DNA of 44,637 bases. Source: Bacteroidales bacterium. Lineage in GTDB: Bacteria > Bacteroidota > Bacteroidia > Bacteroidales > UBA932. The DNA lies in the NCBI GenBank assembly GCA_004554455.1, contig SFMG01000015.1, forward strand, positions 1-44,637, read 5' to 3'. Both the position numbers and the translations under genes were made by a program. The notes under the pieces are model-generated. The model was not told where the DNA came from. It ran no database searches and saw only the letters and a list, made by a program, of their open reading frames with translations. Below are positions 34,182-43,000 of this stretch, one piece after another (the stretch's first letter is position 1; the number at the start of each line of letters is the position of its first letter).

Positions 34182-34657
34182 TGCAGTGATTCCCAAGTCT
34201 GGGCCTGAAATCAAGAATCACTGCAGCCTTTGGGCTGTTTCCGAGGAAAAGCATGCATCGATTCCCAAGTCTGGGCCTGAAATCAAGAATCGATGCACGC
34301 AAGTGGGGTTAAACGGGGAAAACCTTGCATCGATTCGTAAGTTTGGGCTTGAAATCAAGAATCACTGCATGAAAGAGGGTGTAAACGGGGAAAAGCTTGC
34401 GTTGATTCCCAAGTTTGGCCCTGAAATCAAGAATCGATGCACGTTGGAGGGCGTAAACCGGGAAAATCTTGCATCGATTCCCAAGTTTGGGCTTGAAATC
34501 AAGAATCGATGCACGAAAGAGGGGGTAAACTGGGAAAAGCATGCATCGATTCCCAAGTCTGGCCCTGAAATCAAGAATCGATGCACGCAAAAGGATGTTT
34601 CTGGGGAAAAGCTTACATCGATTCTCAAGTCTGGGCTTGAAATAAAGAATCGATGCA
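34182..34657 (+). repeat. Island B, type II repeat (72 bp x 7, 44-bp dyads)
   Basis: Seven 44-bp dyad elements start at 34182, 34254, 34326, 34398, 34470, 34542 and 34614, with an exact 72-bp period throughout. The arms are TGCATCGATTC and GAATCGATGCA, with variants such as TGCAGTGATTC paired with GAATCACTGCA. The 28-bp spacers are also related to each other (most contain a GTAAACGGGGAAAAGCT-like ending), so this is a diverged tandem satellite and not a CRISPR array. Because 72 is divisible by three, several frames stay open on both strands. Confidence 0.92.
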
Positions 34658-34768
34658 TGAAGCAGCACATCCCCCGGCACGCGTTCTATCGCGCGCCGAA
34701 GCACGCGTCTTGCCTTGGATGTTATTTGCATGGGGCGGGCTCGAGCTGGTTCGACAGTGGCGGCGAAA

Positions 34769-34836
34769 GCGGGTGCTGATGCGCCCGGAGGCGGCATTTC
34801 CCTATGTTTTTGCCGCCGAGGGTGCGCAGCACCCGC
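34769..34836. repeat. Island B terminal hairpin module
   Basis: GCGGGTGCTG (34769-34778) pairs with CAGCACCCGC (34827-34836), and the inner GGCGGCA (34790-34796) pairs with TGCCGCC (34811-34817), with near-complementary sequence between. The design of outer arm plus GGCGGC/GCCGCC inner stem equals the hairpin in each 154-bp unit. The 14-mer GGCGCCACTCCGGC of those units recurs at 34880-34893. The region 34658-34905 otherwise shows no gene. Confidence 0.7.
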
Positions 34837-34905
34837 CTTTAAAGCCGCCACGCCAACGTCCCACCACGCTCAACGTCCCGGCGCCACTCCGGCAATCACA
34901 AAAAA

Positions 34906-34929
34906 GGATGACATCGGCCGATGTCATCC
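34906..34929 (-). terminator. Rho-independent terminator of the fimbrillin-EEP gene
   Basis: This is a perfect 24-bp palindrome (GGATGACATCGG and its complement). On the minus strand it is followed by TTTTTTG. It lies 25 bp downstream of the stop at 34955, so it is the natural terminator of that gene. It also insulates the repeat island from it. Confidence 0.85.
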
Positions 34930-34954
34930 TCTTCGATCTGTGATGCGGAAAAAC

Positions 34955-37090
34955 CTATTCGGTCTTGGTCCACTTGAATACCGTTACAACAGGGAAGTGG
35001 TCGGAGTAACCTACGTTCTTGGTGTAGGAGATGTTGCCGCTGCTGATGTTGCCGTTGGCATCTTCCATCTGTACGCCGGAGTAGGAAACGCTGCTGGTGC
35101 TCTTGGTGAAGTTTGTCACGTCATTGTAGTGATCCTCCACGGAAAGCTGCACTGCTGCACCCGGAACGTTGACATACCAGATCTTGTCCACAACCTCACC
35201 GCGCTGGTCGTTCGAGCAGACAATGTCGTTTTCGGTGTCACCTTTGAACATTGCCCTGGTCATCAGGGACTTGCTGTTCCAGGATGGATAGAATCCTCCG
35301 CGGTACTTCTCAACCCATGGGTCGGATACGGTGTAGCCGCTCACGCCGTTTGCGTCGGTCCAGGATGCGACATAGTCGAGCAGGTTCTTCTGGATGTCGT
35401 GGCGGGTGTAGCGCATATTGGTGTCGCCCATAATCACTGCCGGTCTCTTGTTTGCCGCAGCTTTTGCGAGCACGTAGTCGCGGAGCTGGCGGAGCTGGCC
35501 GAGCACGGCTGCAACGTAGGAGTTGCTTTCGGTGTTTCCGCTGCCGCTATAGGTGTTCATGTGAGTGATATATACGTCGATGACAACGCCTTCGGCTATG
35601 GTCACCTCGTAGTAGCGGAAGCCTTTCTTGATGCAGGTGTTGGCGCCGCTGGTCAGTCCGCCGTATTCATCTTTGTACTGAACCATAGTCTCCGAGCTGG
35701 CGCTGACGCCGTTCTTTTTCCAGAAGAAGCACATACCGTCGGTATCGGCGCGCTTGTAGAGCTGTGCGGAGGAGATGGAACCCCTGTAGGTGCCAGCATT
35801 GTAGTTCGAAAGTCCGGATGCGAGTTGTGAATGATATGCGAAGTCCTCGCTGGCTGCGATGATGTCCCAGCCGAGTCCGTTGGCTATTTTTGCCATAGTG
35901 CTGGTTCCGCTTGAACCTGGGCCGTCGGGGTTGATGGTAACGAAGGACACCTTGTTAGGAAGACCATCCACATTGAAGGCGGCGGCCTTGAAGGTTCCGC
36001 TCGTCACTACCGGAGCAGGTTCTGGTTCCGGTTCTGGGGTTGGCTCTGGCTCAGGTTCAGGAGTTGGTTCCGGTTCAGGAGTTGGCTCTGGCTCCGGTTC
36101 AGGCTCCGGTTCAGGTTCCGGGGTTGGTTCTGGTTCTGGTTCAGGAGTTGGCTCTGGTTCTGGTTCTGGTTCCGGGGTTGGTTCCGGTTCGGTGCCAGGG
36201 GCGACGCCATCAACCACGAGCACGTCGCTGTACTTGCTCAGACTGAGGTCGAATACATAGCCCTTGCCCTGTTCGAAAGCCTTCTCGGCAGTAAGCTCGA
36301 GTACGGCATTGTGGCTCTCTCCTGTGATTTCGAAGCGTATTACGTCTCCGGCCTTGACAACAGGAAGTACGCTTATCCAGCGTGAAATGGTGCCGCTAAG
36401 TGCAACGCCCTCTTCCCAGTCCATTGTGATTGCGCTTTCGCTGCCAAGATTGCTCGATGCAATGCTTCCGTTTACAGCGCTGAAGTGGAAGATTCCGGCG
36501 ATCAGTACCTGGTCCTCTCCGCGCTTCACGCTGACTTTCACGGTCTTGAGTACATCATCCGCGAGAACGGTACCGTCTGCGTTGAGGTCCACTTCCACCA
36601 CGGAAAGGATGTGTGAGAAGGTCATAGTGTAGGTGTTGGAGAAGAAGGATGTCCTCTTGAGGGTTCCGGTCTTGTAGGCCCCGTGGAGAACGCCGCTTGT
36701 CATTTCCTGGACTGCAGGCACGTTTCCGAGACAGTCGGAGCTGCTGCGTCCGGCATTGTCGCTGCCGTAAGGGTAGTAGGCATATTTCGGAGTGACATAG
36801 CCGCTTTCAGGATAGAACTTTGGATTGGTCTCATTCCCGCTGGTCTTGCGGAGGAAACGCTTGTGGTTGCCGTTTTTGTCGAAGACACCCAGTTCGTCAC
36901 CCGCGGTCCATACGGTGGACACGTTGGCGCCGTCCGTAACGCTCGAAACGCTTGTTCTGCTTTCTTCGAAAGGGGAAACGGTGGTTGCATCGATACAAGG
37001 CAGAGGTTCGTCATTGAAGACCTCCTTGTTGGTGCAGGCACAGCAGGCAGCTAAAATCATTGCCGCTGACAGGGTTTTGAATCTTTTCAT
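34955..37090 (-). CDS. Lipoprotein: fimbrillin-like domain, EPEPTP linker, DNase I-fold (EEP) domain
   Basis: The 711-residue protein starts with a lipoprotein signal (SAAMILAACCAC; lipidated Cys16 likely). Residues about 20-295 resemble the fimbrillin/Mfa-like family of Bacteroidales surface proteins (SRTSV, VWTAGDELGVF, YYPYGSD, YTMTFSHILSVVEVDL). Residues about 297-360 are a low-complexity EPEPTP linker. Residues 361-711 are an endonuclease/exonuclease/phosphatase domain: AAFNVDGLP, THMNTY with His510, GDTNMR with Asp556 and Asn558, and SDHFPVV with Asp697 and His698. The domain looks closer to sphingomyelinase/DNase-type secreted EEP enzymes than to ExoIII. The usual QE metal motif reads SED. 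A surface-tethered nuclease or phosphodiesterase is inferred. The ATG at 37090 is chosen because it opens the signal peptide. Confidence 0.82.
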   Translation of the reverse strand: MKRFKTLSAAMILAACCACTNKEVFNDEPLPCIDATTVSPFEESRTSVSSVTDGANVSTVWTAGDELGVFDKNGNHKRFLRKTSGNETNPKFYPESGYVTPKYAYYPYGSDNAGRSSSDCLGNVPAVQEMTSGVLHGAYKTGTLKRTSFFSNTYTMTFSHILSVVEVDLNADGTVLADDVLKTVKVSVKRGEDQVLIAGIFHFSAVNGSIASSNLGSESAITMDWEEGVALSGTISRWISVLPVVKAGDVIRFEITGESHNAVLELTAEKAFEQGKGYVFDLSLSKYSDVLVVDGVAPGTEPEPTPEPEPEPEPTPEPEPEPTPEPEPEPEPEPEPTPEPEPTPEPEPEPTPEPEPEPAPVVTSGTFKAAAFNVDGLPNKVSFVTINPDGPGSSGTSTMAKIANGLGWDIIAASEDFAYHSQLASGLSNYNAGTYRGSISSAQLYKRADTDGMCFFWKKNGVSASSETMVQYKDEYGGLTSGANTCIKKGFRYYEVTIAEGVVIDVYITHMNTYSGSGNTESNSYVAAVLGQLRQLRDYVLAKAAANKRPAVIMGDTNMRYTRHDIQKNLLDYVASWTDANGVSGYTVSDPWVEKYRGGFYPSWNSKSLMTRAMFKGDTENDIVCSNDQRGEVVDKIWYVNVPGAAVQLSVEDHYNDVTNFTKSTSSVSYSGVQMEDANGNISSGNISYTKNVGYSDHFPVVTVFKWTKTE
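36010..36200 (-). repeat. EPEPTP-encoding low-complexity repeat
   Basis: Six-base GGTTCT/GGTTCC/GGCTCT-type repeats encode alternating Glu-Pro and Thr-Pro, about 63 residues long, joining the fimbrillin-like and EEP domains. The DNA repeat is slippage-prone in units of six, so length changes would keep the frame. Confidence 0.85.
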
Positions 37091-37285
37091 ATAATTGTGT
37101 ATTTGGTGCGCAAATGTCAGTAGGTTATATCGAGTCGGGGAAGGGGATCCGGCTGCGCACAATGGTCAATTCCAAGTTTTTTGGCTAGTCTGCGCAGCAA
37201 AGGTAATCATATTGTATGAATATTCCAAATGCCTGATTATCCCCCGCTTATTCGATAATATCTGGACATTGCACCGGAAAAATAC

Positions 37286-37293
37286 TATCTTTG
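37286..37293 (+). promoter_or_regulatory. TAnnTTTG-type box for prfB
   Basis: TATCTTTG lies 28 nt before the prfB ATG at 37322, with a TTGC about 15 bp further upstream that may act as a weak -33 element. Confidence 0.55.
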
Positions 37294-37321
37294 CAGGATA
37301 TATATACGTAGAGCTTGATAT

Positions 37322-38422
37322 ATGATAACGACAGAGCAGATCAAGGGCCTGCAGCAGCGGGTGGAGGCGCTTCACAAGTGCCTGGACATTGAGGGGAAAA
37401 GGGCCGATGTGGCAGCCAGGGAGGAAAAGACCCTTGCACCCGATTTCTGGAACGATCCCAAGGCGGCGGAGGCATTCCTGAAGGAAAGTTCTTCGGTTAA
37501 ATTTTGGGTGAACGGATATGACAGGGCAGCCGCAGCCGTGGCAGACCTGGATGTGCTTCTGGAATTCGCAAAGGACAGCGGCGCTTCGGACGAGGCGGAA
37601 ACCGAGGAGTCCCTGGAACTGGAAAAGGCCTTCGGGGCGGCGTCTGCGGAGGTGGAGGCTCTGGAACTGCGCAATATGCTCGGACAGGAGGGTGACAATC
37701 TGGGCGCCATACTTACCATCAATTCGGGTGCTGGCGGCACCGAGTCCAACGACTGGTCCGCCATGCTTATGAGAATGTATCTGCGCTGGGCGGAGAGGAA
37801 CGGCTACAAGACCACGGTCACTGAGGAGACCGAAGGGGATGAGGCCGGCATCAAGTCCTGCAGCATAGAGGTGGAGGGAGATTACGCCTTCGGCTACCTG
37901 AAGGCGGAGAGCGGCGTTCACCGCCTGGTAAGGATTTCTCCTTTCAATGCGCAGGGCAAGCGTCAGACGACTTTCAGCAGCGTCTTCGTATATCCTCTTG
38001 TGGACGACACCATAGAGATAGAAATAAACCCTGGCGACCTCGAGTGGGACACTTACAGGAGCAGCGGTGCGGGCGGACAGAACGTCAACAAGGTGGAGAC
38101 AGGCGTGCGCGTGCGCCATATACCTACCGGAATAGTGGTCGAAAACACCGAGACGCGCAGCCAGCTGGACAACCGCAACAACGCCCTGCGCATACTGAAG
38201 TCGCGCCTCTACGACCTTGAGCTGAAGAAGCGTCAGGAAAAGCAGGCGGAGCTGGAAGGGCAGAAGCGCAAGATCGAGTGGGGCAGCCAGATACGCTCCT
38301 ACGTCCTGCATCCTTACAAAATGGTGAAGGACCTGCGCACCGGCTACGAGACCTCCGACACGCAGGGCGTGCTGGACGGCGACCTGAACGAGTTTATGAA
38401 GACATATTTGATGAATAACTAG
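37322..38422 (+). CDS. prfB: Peptide chain release factor 2
   Basis: The 366-residue class I release factor recognises UGA and UAA stop codons. The codon-recognition tripeptide SPF sits at residues 206-208, and the catalytic GGQ at 251-253 in SSGAGGQNVNKVETG. Length is normal. In many bacteria prfB needs a programmed +1 frameshift at an in-frame UGA near codon 25. Here the equivalent place reads CKCLD-like (HKCLDIEGK) in one continuous frame with CTGGAC in place of CTTTGAC, so no frameshift control is present. Fumarase follows after 17 bp. Confidence 0.96.
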   Translation: MITTEQIKGLQQRVEALHKCLDIEGKRADVAAREEKTLAPDFWNDPKAAEAFLKESSSVKFWVNGYDRAAAAVADLDVLLEFAKDSGASDEAETEESLELEKAFGAASAEVEALELRNMLGQEGDNLGAILTINSGAGGTESNDWSAMLMRMYLRWAERNGYKTTVTEETEGDEAGIKSCSIEVEGDYAFGYLKAESGVHRLVRISPFNAQGKRQTTFSSVFVYPLVDDTIEIEINPGDLEWDTYRSSGAGGQNVNKVETGVRVRHIPTGIVVENTETRSQLDNRNNALRILKSRLYDLELKKRQEKQAELEGQKRKIEWGSQIRSYVLHPYKMVKDLRTGYETSDTQGVLDGDLNEFMKTYLMNN

Positions 38423-38439
38423 TTATATATAAATAAATT

Positions 38440-40062
38440 ATGGCAACAGAGTTCAAATACGCGCCAATGTTCCAGCTTGGCGAAGACACTACTGAGTACT
38501 ACAAGATTCCGGGCTCCGAGAAGCTCGTATCTACCGGCGAATTCGAGGGAAAACGAATCCTGAAGGTCAGCCCGGAGGCTCTTACCCTTATGACCAACAC
38601 CGCTTTCCGCGACGTAAGCTTCCTGCTCCGCCGTTCGCATAACGAGCAGGTGGCCGCGATACTCCGCGACCCGGAGGCCAGCGCCAACGACAAATATGTG
38701 GCCCTGACTTTCCTGCGCAACGCCGAGGTTGCGGCGAAGGGCAAGCTTCCGCTCTGTCAGGACACCGGCACCGCAATCGTGCACGGCGAGAAGGGACAGC
38801 AGGTATGGACAGGTTTCGAGGATGAGGAGGCCATATCCCTCGGCGTCTTCAAGACCTACACCGAGGAGAATCTCCGCTATTCCCAGAATGCCCCTCTGGA
38901 CATGTACAATGAGATCAATACCAAGTGCAACCTCCCGGCCCAGATAGATATAGAGGCCACCCAGGGTGACGAATACCGTTTCCTTATGGTGACCAAAGGC
39001 GGCGGCTCGGCCAACAAGAGTTATCTCTATCAGGAGACCAAGGCGCGTATCCAGAATCCGGGTACCCTCATTCCTTTCCTCGTGGAGAAGATGAAGAGCC
39101 TCGGCACCGCAGCCTGCCCTCCTTATCACATTGCCTTCGTGATCGGCGGCACTTCGGCAGAGAAGAACCTTCTCACCGTGAAACTGGCCTCCACCCATTA
39201 CTATGACAGTCTGCCTACCAGCGGCGATGAGACCGGCCGTGCCTTCCGCGACGTCGAACTCGAAGCAAGACTGCTCGAGGAGACCCACAAAATCGGACTC
39301 GGAGCACAGTTCGGCGGCAAGTATATGGCCCACGATGTACGCGTGATCCGTCTTCCGCGTCACGGCGCCAGCTGCCCTATAGGACTGGGTGTCAGCTGCT
39401 CGGCAGACCGCAACATCAAGGCGAAGATCAATGCCGACGGTATATGGATCGAGAAGATGGACGACAAGCCTTACGAGCTCATCCCTGAGGAACTGCGCAA
39501 TGCAGGAGAGGGCGATGCTGTGAAGATAGACCTCGACCGTCCTATGGCTGAGGTGTGCAAGGAACTCTCCAAGTATCCTGTCAGCACCCGTCTTAGCCTC
39601 AAGGGTACCATCATAGTTGGCCGTGACATAGCTCACGCCAAGATCAAGGCCCGCCTGGATGCCGGCGAGGAGATGCCTCAGTATCTCAAGGACCATCCTA
39701 TCTATTATGCAGGCCCTGCCAAGACTCCTGCCGGAATGCCTTGCGGCTCTATGGGACCTACCACTGCCGGCCGTATGGACCCGTACGTGGATGAGTTCCA
39801 GGACCACGGCGGCTCGATGATAATGCTTGCCAAGGGAAACCGCAGCCAGGCCGTCACCGATGCCTGCAAGAAGCACGGCGGCTTCTACCTCGGCTCCATA
39901 GGTGGCCCTGCAGCCATTCTTGCCCAGAACAATATCAAGAGCATAGAGTGCGTTGAGTACCCTGAGCTCGGTATGGAGGCAATCTGGAAGATCCGCGTCG
40001 AGGATTTCCCTGCCTTCATACTTGTGGATGACAAGGGCAACGATTTCTTCAAGCAGTTATAA
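38440..40062 (+). CDS. Class I (iron-sulfur) fumarate hydratase
   Basis: The 540-residue enzyme interconverts fumarate and malate. It has the fused alpha-beta layout of class I fumarases: PLCQDTGTAIVHG (Cys106), GTAACPPY (Cys226) and GASCPIGLGVSC (Cys312 or the cysteine eight residues later) for the oxygen-sensitive 4Fe-4S cluster, and the C-terminal swivel domain with GTIIVGRDIAHAK and GPTTAGRMDPY. In Bacteroidales it runs in the reductive direction towards succinate. It lies 17 bp after prfB and 30 bp before the AsmA-like gene, probably one transcript. Confidence 0.94.
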   Translation: MATEFKYAPMFQLGEDTTEYYKIPGSEKLVSTGEFEGKRILKVSPEALTLMTNTAFRDVSFLLRRSHNEQVAAILRDPEASANDKYVALTFLRNAEVAAKGKLPLCQDTGTAIVHGEKGQQVWTGFEDEEAISLGVFKTYTEENLRYSQNAPLDMYNEINTKCNLPAQIDIEATQGDEYRFLMVTKGGGSANKSYLYQETKARIQNPGTLIPFLVEKMKSLGTAACPPYHIAFVIGGTSAEKNLLTVKLASTHYYDSLPTSGDETGRAFRDVELEARLLEETHKIGLGAQFGGKYMAHDVRVIRLPRHGASCPIGLGVSCSADRNIKAKINADGIWIEKMDDKPYELIPEELRNAGEGDAVKIDLDRPMAEVCKELSKYPVSTRLSLKGTIIVGRDIAHAKIKARLDAGEEMPQYLKDHPIYYAGPAKTPAGMPCGSMGPTTAGRMDPYVDEFQDHGGSMIMLAKGNRSQAVTDACKKHGGFYLGSIGGPAAILAQNNIKSIECVEYPELGMEAIWKIRVEDFPAFILVDDKGNDFFKQL

Positions 40063-40092
40063 TTACTTTCTTCGGATACTTCGGAAACGGTG

Positions 40093-43000
40093 ATGGAAAA
40101 GAAAAGGAAAACGTTTCTTGGACGCCTTGTCAGGGGCTTGGGCTGGACGGCCCTCTCCCTGGCAGGACTGCTTCTCATATTGCAGCTTGTCCTTTCGGGC
40201 GGGCCGGTCACGAAACTGGTCAACCGCTTTGCGGCAGAGTATGTTGAGGGAGAACTCTCCTTCAGCAAGGTGTCCGTGAATCTTTTCCGTCACTTCCCGT
40301 CGGTAAGCGTCTCCCTCGATGACGCCCTGCTGACCTACCCCCACGAGCGCTATGCAGAAGCCGAGGCGTCCCATCCGGACATAGTGCTTCTGCGCAGCGG
40401 CAGGGGAGAGACGATTGACACCCTGGCCTCCTTCCGGCGTCTTTCGCTGGCCATAAATCCCTGGGCCCTTGTTTCGGGCACCATAGACATACGCCATCTG
40501 AATCTGGAAGCTCCGAGGGCTTTTGTCAAGTTCTACGATGATGGCAGGACCAATCTCGACATACTCCCGCTCTCTTCCGACAAGGAGGAAACGGACAGCA
40601 GCAGTTCGTCCCTGCCGTCTATCAGGCTCAGGCATATACGTCTGAACGACAGGCCGGACATAGTCTTTTGCGACACCCGCGACACTCTGCACGCCCGGCT
40701 GCTGCTCGGGGAACTGTCCCTCAAGGGGAACGTTTCTACGGAGGACCCTTTCGATAGCAAGGGCAGTCTGGACATAGACGCGCTCAAGGTTTTTGGCCGT
40801 ATGCGCAGCGACACCCTGCTCTTCTCTCTGGACAAGGCGCGGCTCAAGGCCCGTTCCCGCAAGCTTACTCTCGAGGCGGACGCGTGCCTGAATGCCCTTA
40901 CCCGCTCTTTCGGCCGGCTTTCCGTACCTTTGGAGCTTTCCGCCGTCGCTGCGTTTCCGGAGGACAGCGTGACCATCGTGGACCTGCAGAGTTTCCTCGC
41001 CCGCCTGGGTGGCATACCGCTCAGCGCGACGGGGCAGTTCGCTTTCCGCGATGAAGGCATATATATGGATGCGGAGGCGGCTATCGACGGCTGCGAACTC
41101 GCTCCGCTCCTGAAGAACTATGGACCTGTATTCTGGGAGGGCGCACGCGATGTCGGAACCGATGCGCGTGTGACACTAACGGCTTTGGCGCAGGGTTGCT
41201 GGTCGTCCGACGGCCGTATGCCCGAACTTGCTGCCGAACTCGTGATACCGAGATCGTCTGTGTCATATACGGAGTACAGCGGCACTCTGGAAGTGGATAT
41301 AAACGCCGAAGCCGTGGCTGACGGGCCGGTCAACGCGTCAGTGGATATATTCAATGTAGATATACCCGGATTGCAGATGGGCGCGAAGGGCAGTGCAGCC
41401 GACCTTGCCGGACGCGACCCGAAATTCGCTTTCGACGCCGACTTTGCCGCCGACCTGCCTCAGATATGCAATTACCTGCCTGCGGACAGCGGCTACAGTG
41501 CCGACGGACTCGTGGAGGCCTGCTTTTTCGGGAATATACGCGCCTCGCAGTTGAATATGGCCGACTTCGCGAAGGCCGACGTCTCCGGTCTGCTGCTCTG
41601 CGATTCGCTGCGTGTCAGCTCCTCCAAAGACAGCCTCGAAGCCGCCTTCAGTGGCGTGGAACTCACACTTGCCGCCAGGGGAAACAAGACAGATGACAGC
41701 ATCAGGCAGGGCGCAAGGATGCTTGCCCTCAGCCTGGACCTGGACAGCCTTTATGCGGCTTACAAGGATGTGCTCAGGGCTTCCGCCTCACGGGTCGGGG
41801 TAGTTGCACAGAATTCCGCGGATTTCCTGGACGAGCGCAAGAAAGCAGACTTCTATCCTTTTATGGGTGAGCTGTCCATAGGCGGACTGCGTCTGCGGGA
41901 CAGTGATTCCTGCACCGTGGTACTTCGCAATTCCAGCAGCAGTTTCCGCATATCTCCGAAGCCGGACAACCGTTCCGTTCCGGTGCTGAAGCTGTCCAGC
42001 CGCAACGGCGCCCTTTTTGTCAGGGGCGAAACCCTGCGCGCCGGCCTGAAGGACCTCTCCCTGGAGGCCAATGCCGCAATGAACTCTCTTGAGAAGCGCC
42101 TGCGCCGCAATGCTGTGCTGGATTCCCTCGCCCGTGTCTATCCGGATACCCCGCGGGATTCTCTCTTTGCAAAGGCCTTCCGTCTCCGGGGACCTGCAGT
42201 CGTTCCCGAGTGGATGCAGGACGAGGAACTCAAGAAGCAGGATATAAAATTCAGTCTCTCCGAGGACCTTAAGAAATATTACAGGGAATGGGATATAAAG
42301 GGCCGCATAGACCTTTCGCGCGCCTTCCTCGCCACTCCGCGCTTCCCTTTGCGCAACACCGTCAGTGATTTCAGGGGCTCCTTCACCAACGACCGTGTGA
42401 ATCTCGAGTCGTTCACCCTGCGCAGCGGCAGCTCCGACATATCGGCAAAAGGTTCGGTCAGCGGCCTCAGAAGGGCACTGCTGCGGAACGGAACCGTGGC
42501 TCTCGATCTTGACATAAGCTCCGATATGCTGCAGGTCAATGAGTTGCTTAATGCCTACGATGCCGGCCGACGGCTGGACAGTCTCTCCATAGCGAATCTC
42601 AACGCCCTGGACGACGACGAGTACCAGAATGCCTGCGTTGAGAGCGTTTCCTCCGAGGCCCCGTCGGAAAGCGATCTTATAGTCGTTCCCGGCAATGTGG
42701 ATGCACATGTCAATCTTGAAGCCAACCGTATAGTCTATTCCACCCTCGACATAGACTGGATGGAGTCTGAGATTGCGATGAAGGAGCGCTGTCTCCAGAT
42801 TGCGAACACCGTGGCGACATCCAATATGGGAGATATCTATTTCGAGGCCTTCTATTCCACCCGCACCCGGAAGAACATAAAGTGCGGTTTCTATCTGAAC
42901 CTTGTGGATATCACTGCCGAGAAGGTTATCGAACTCGTTCCTCAGGTGGACACCATAATGCCTATGCTCAAGTCCTTCTACGGTATGCTGGATTGCACCG

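Noticed and set aside
34182..34657. CRISPR array (44-bp repeats, 28-bp spacers)
   Set aside because: The spacers are related to each other, the repeats are diverged and palindromic along their full length, and no cas gene is in the window.
34105..34851. Long open frames on both strands across the type II array, encoding 24-residue repeats
   Set aside because: The 72-bp period is a multiple of three, so any stop-free unit stays open in several frames at once. No promoter or conserved start is present, both strands are equally open, and the island A copy has a 71-bp step that breaks the frame.
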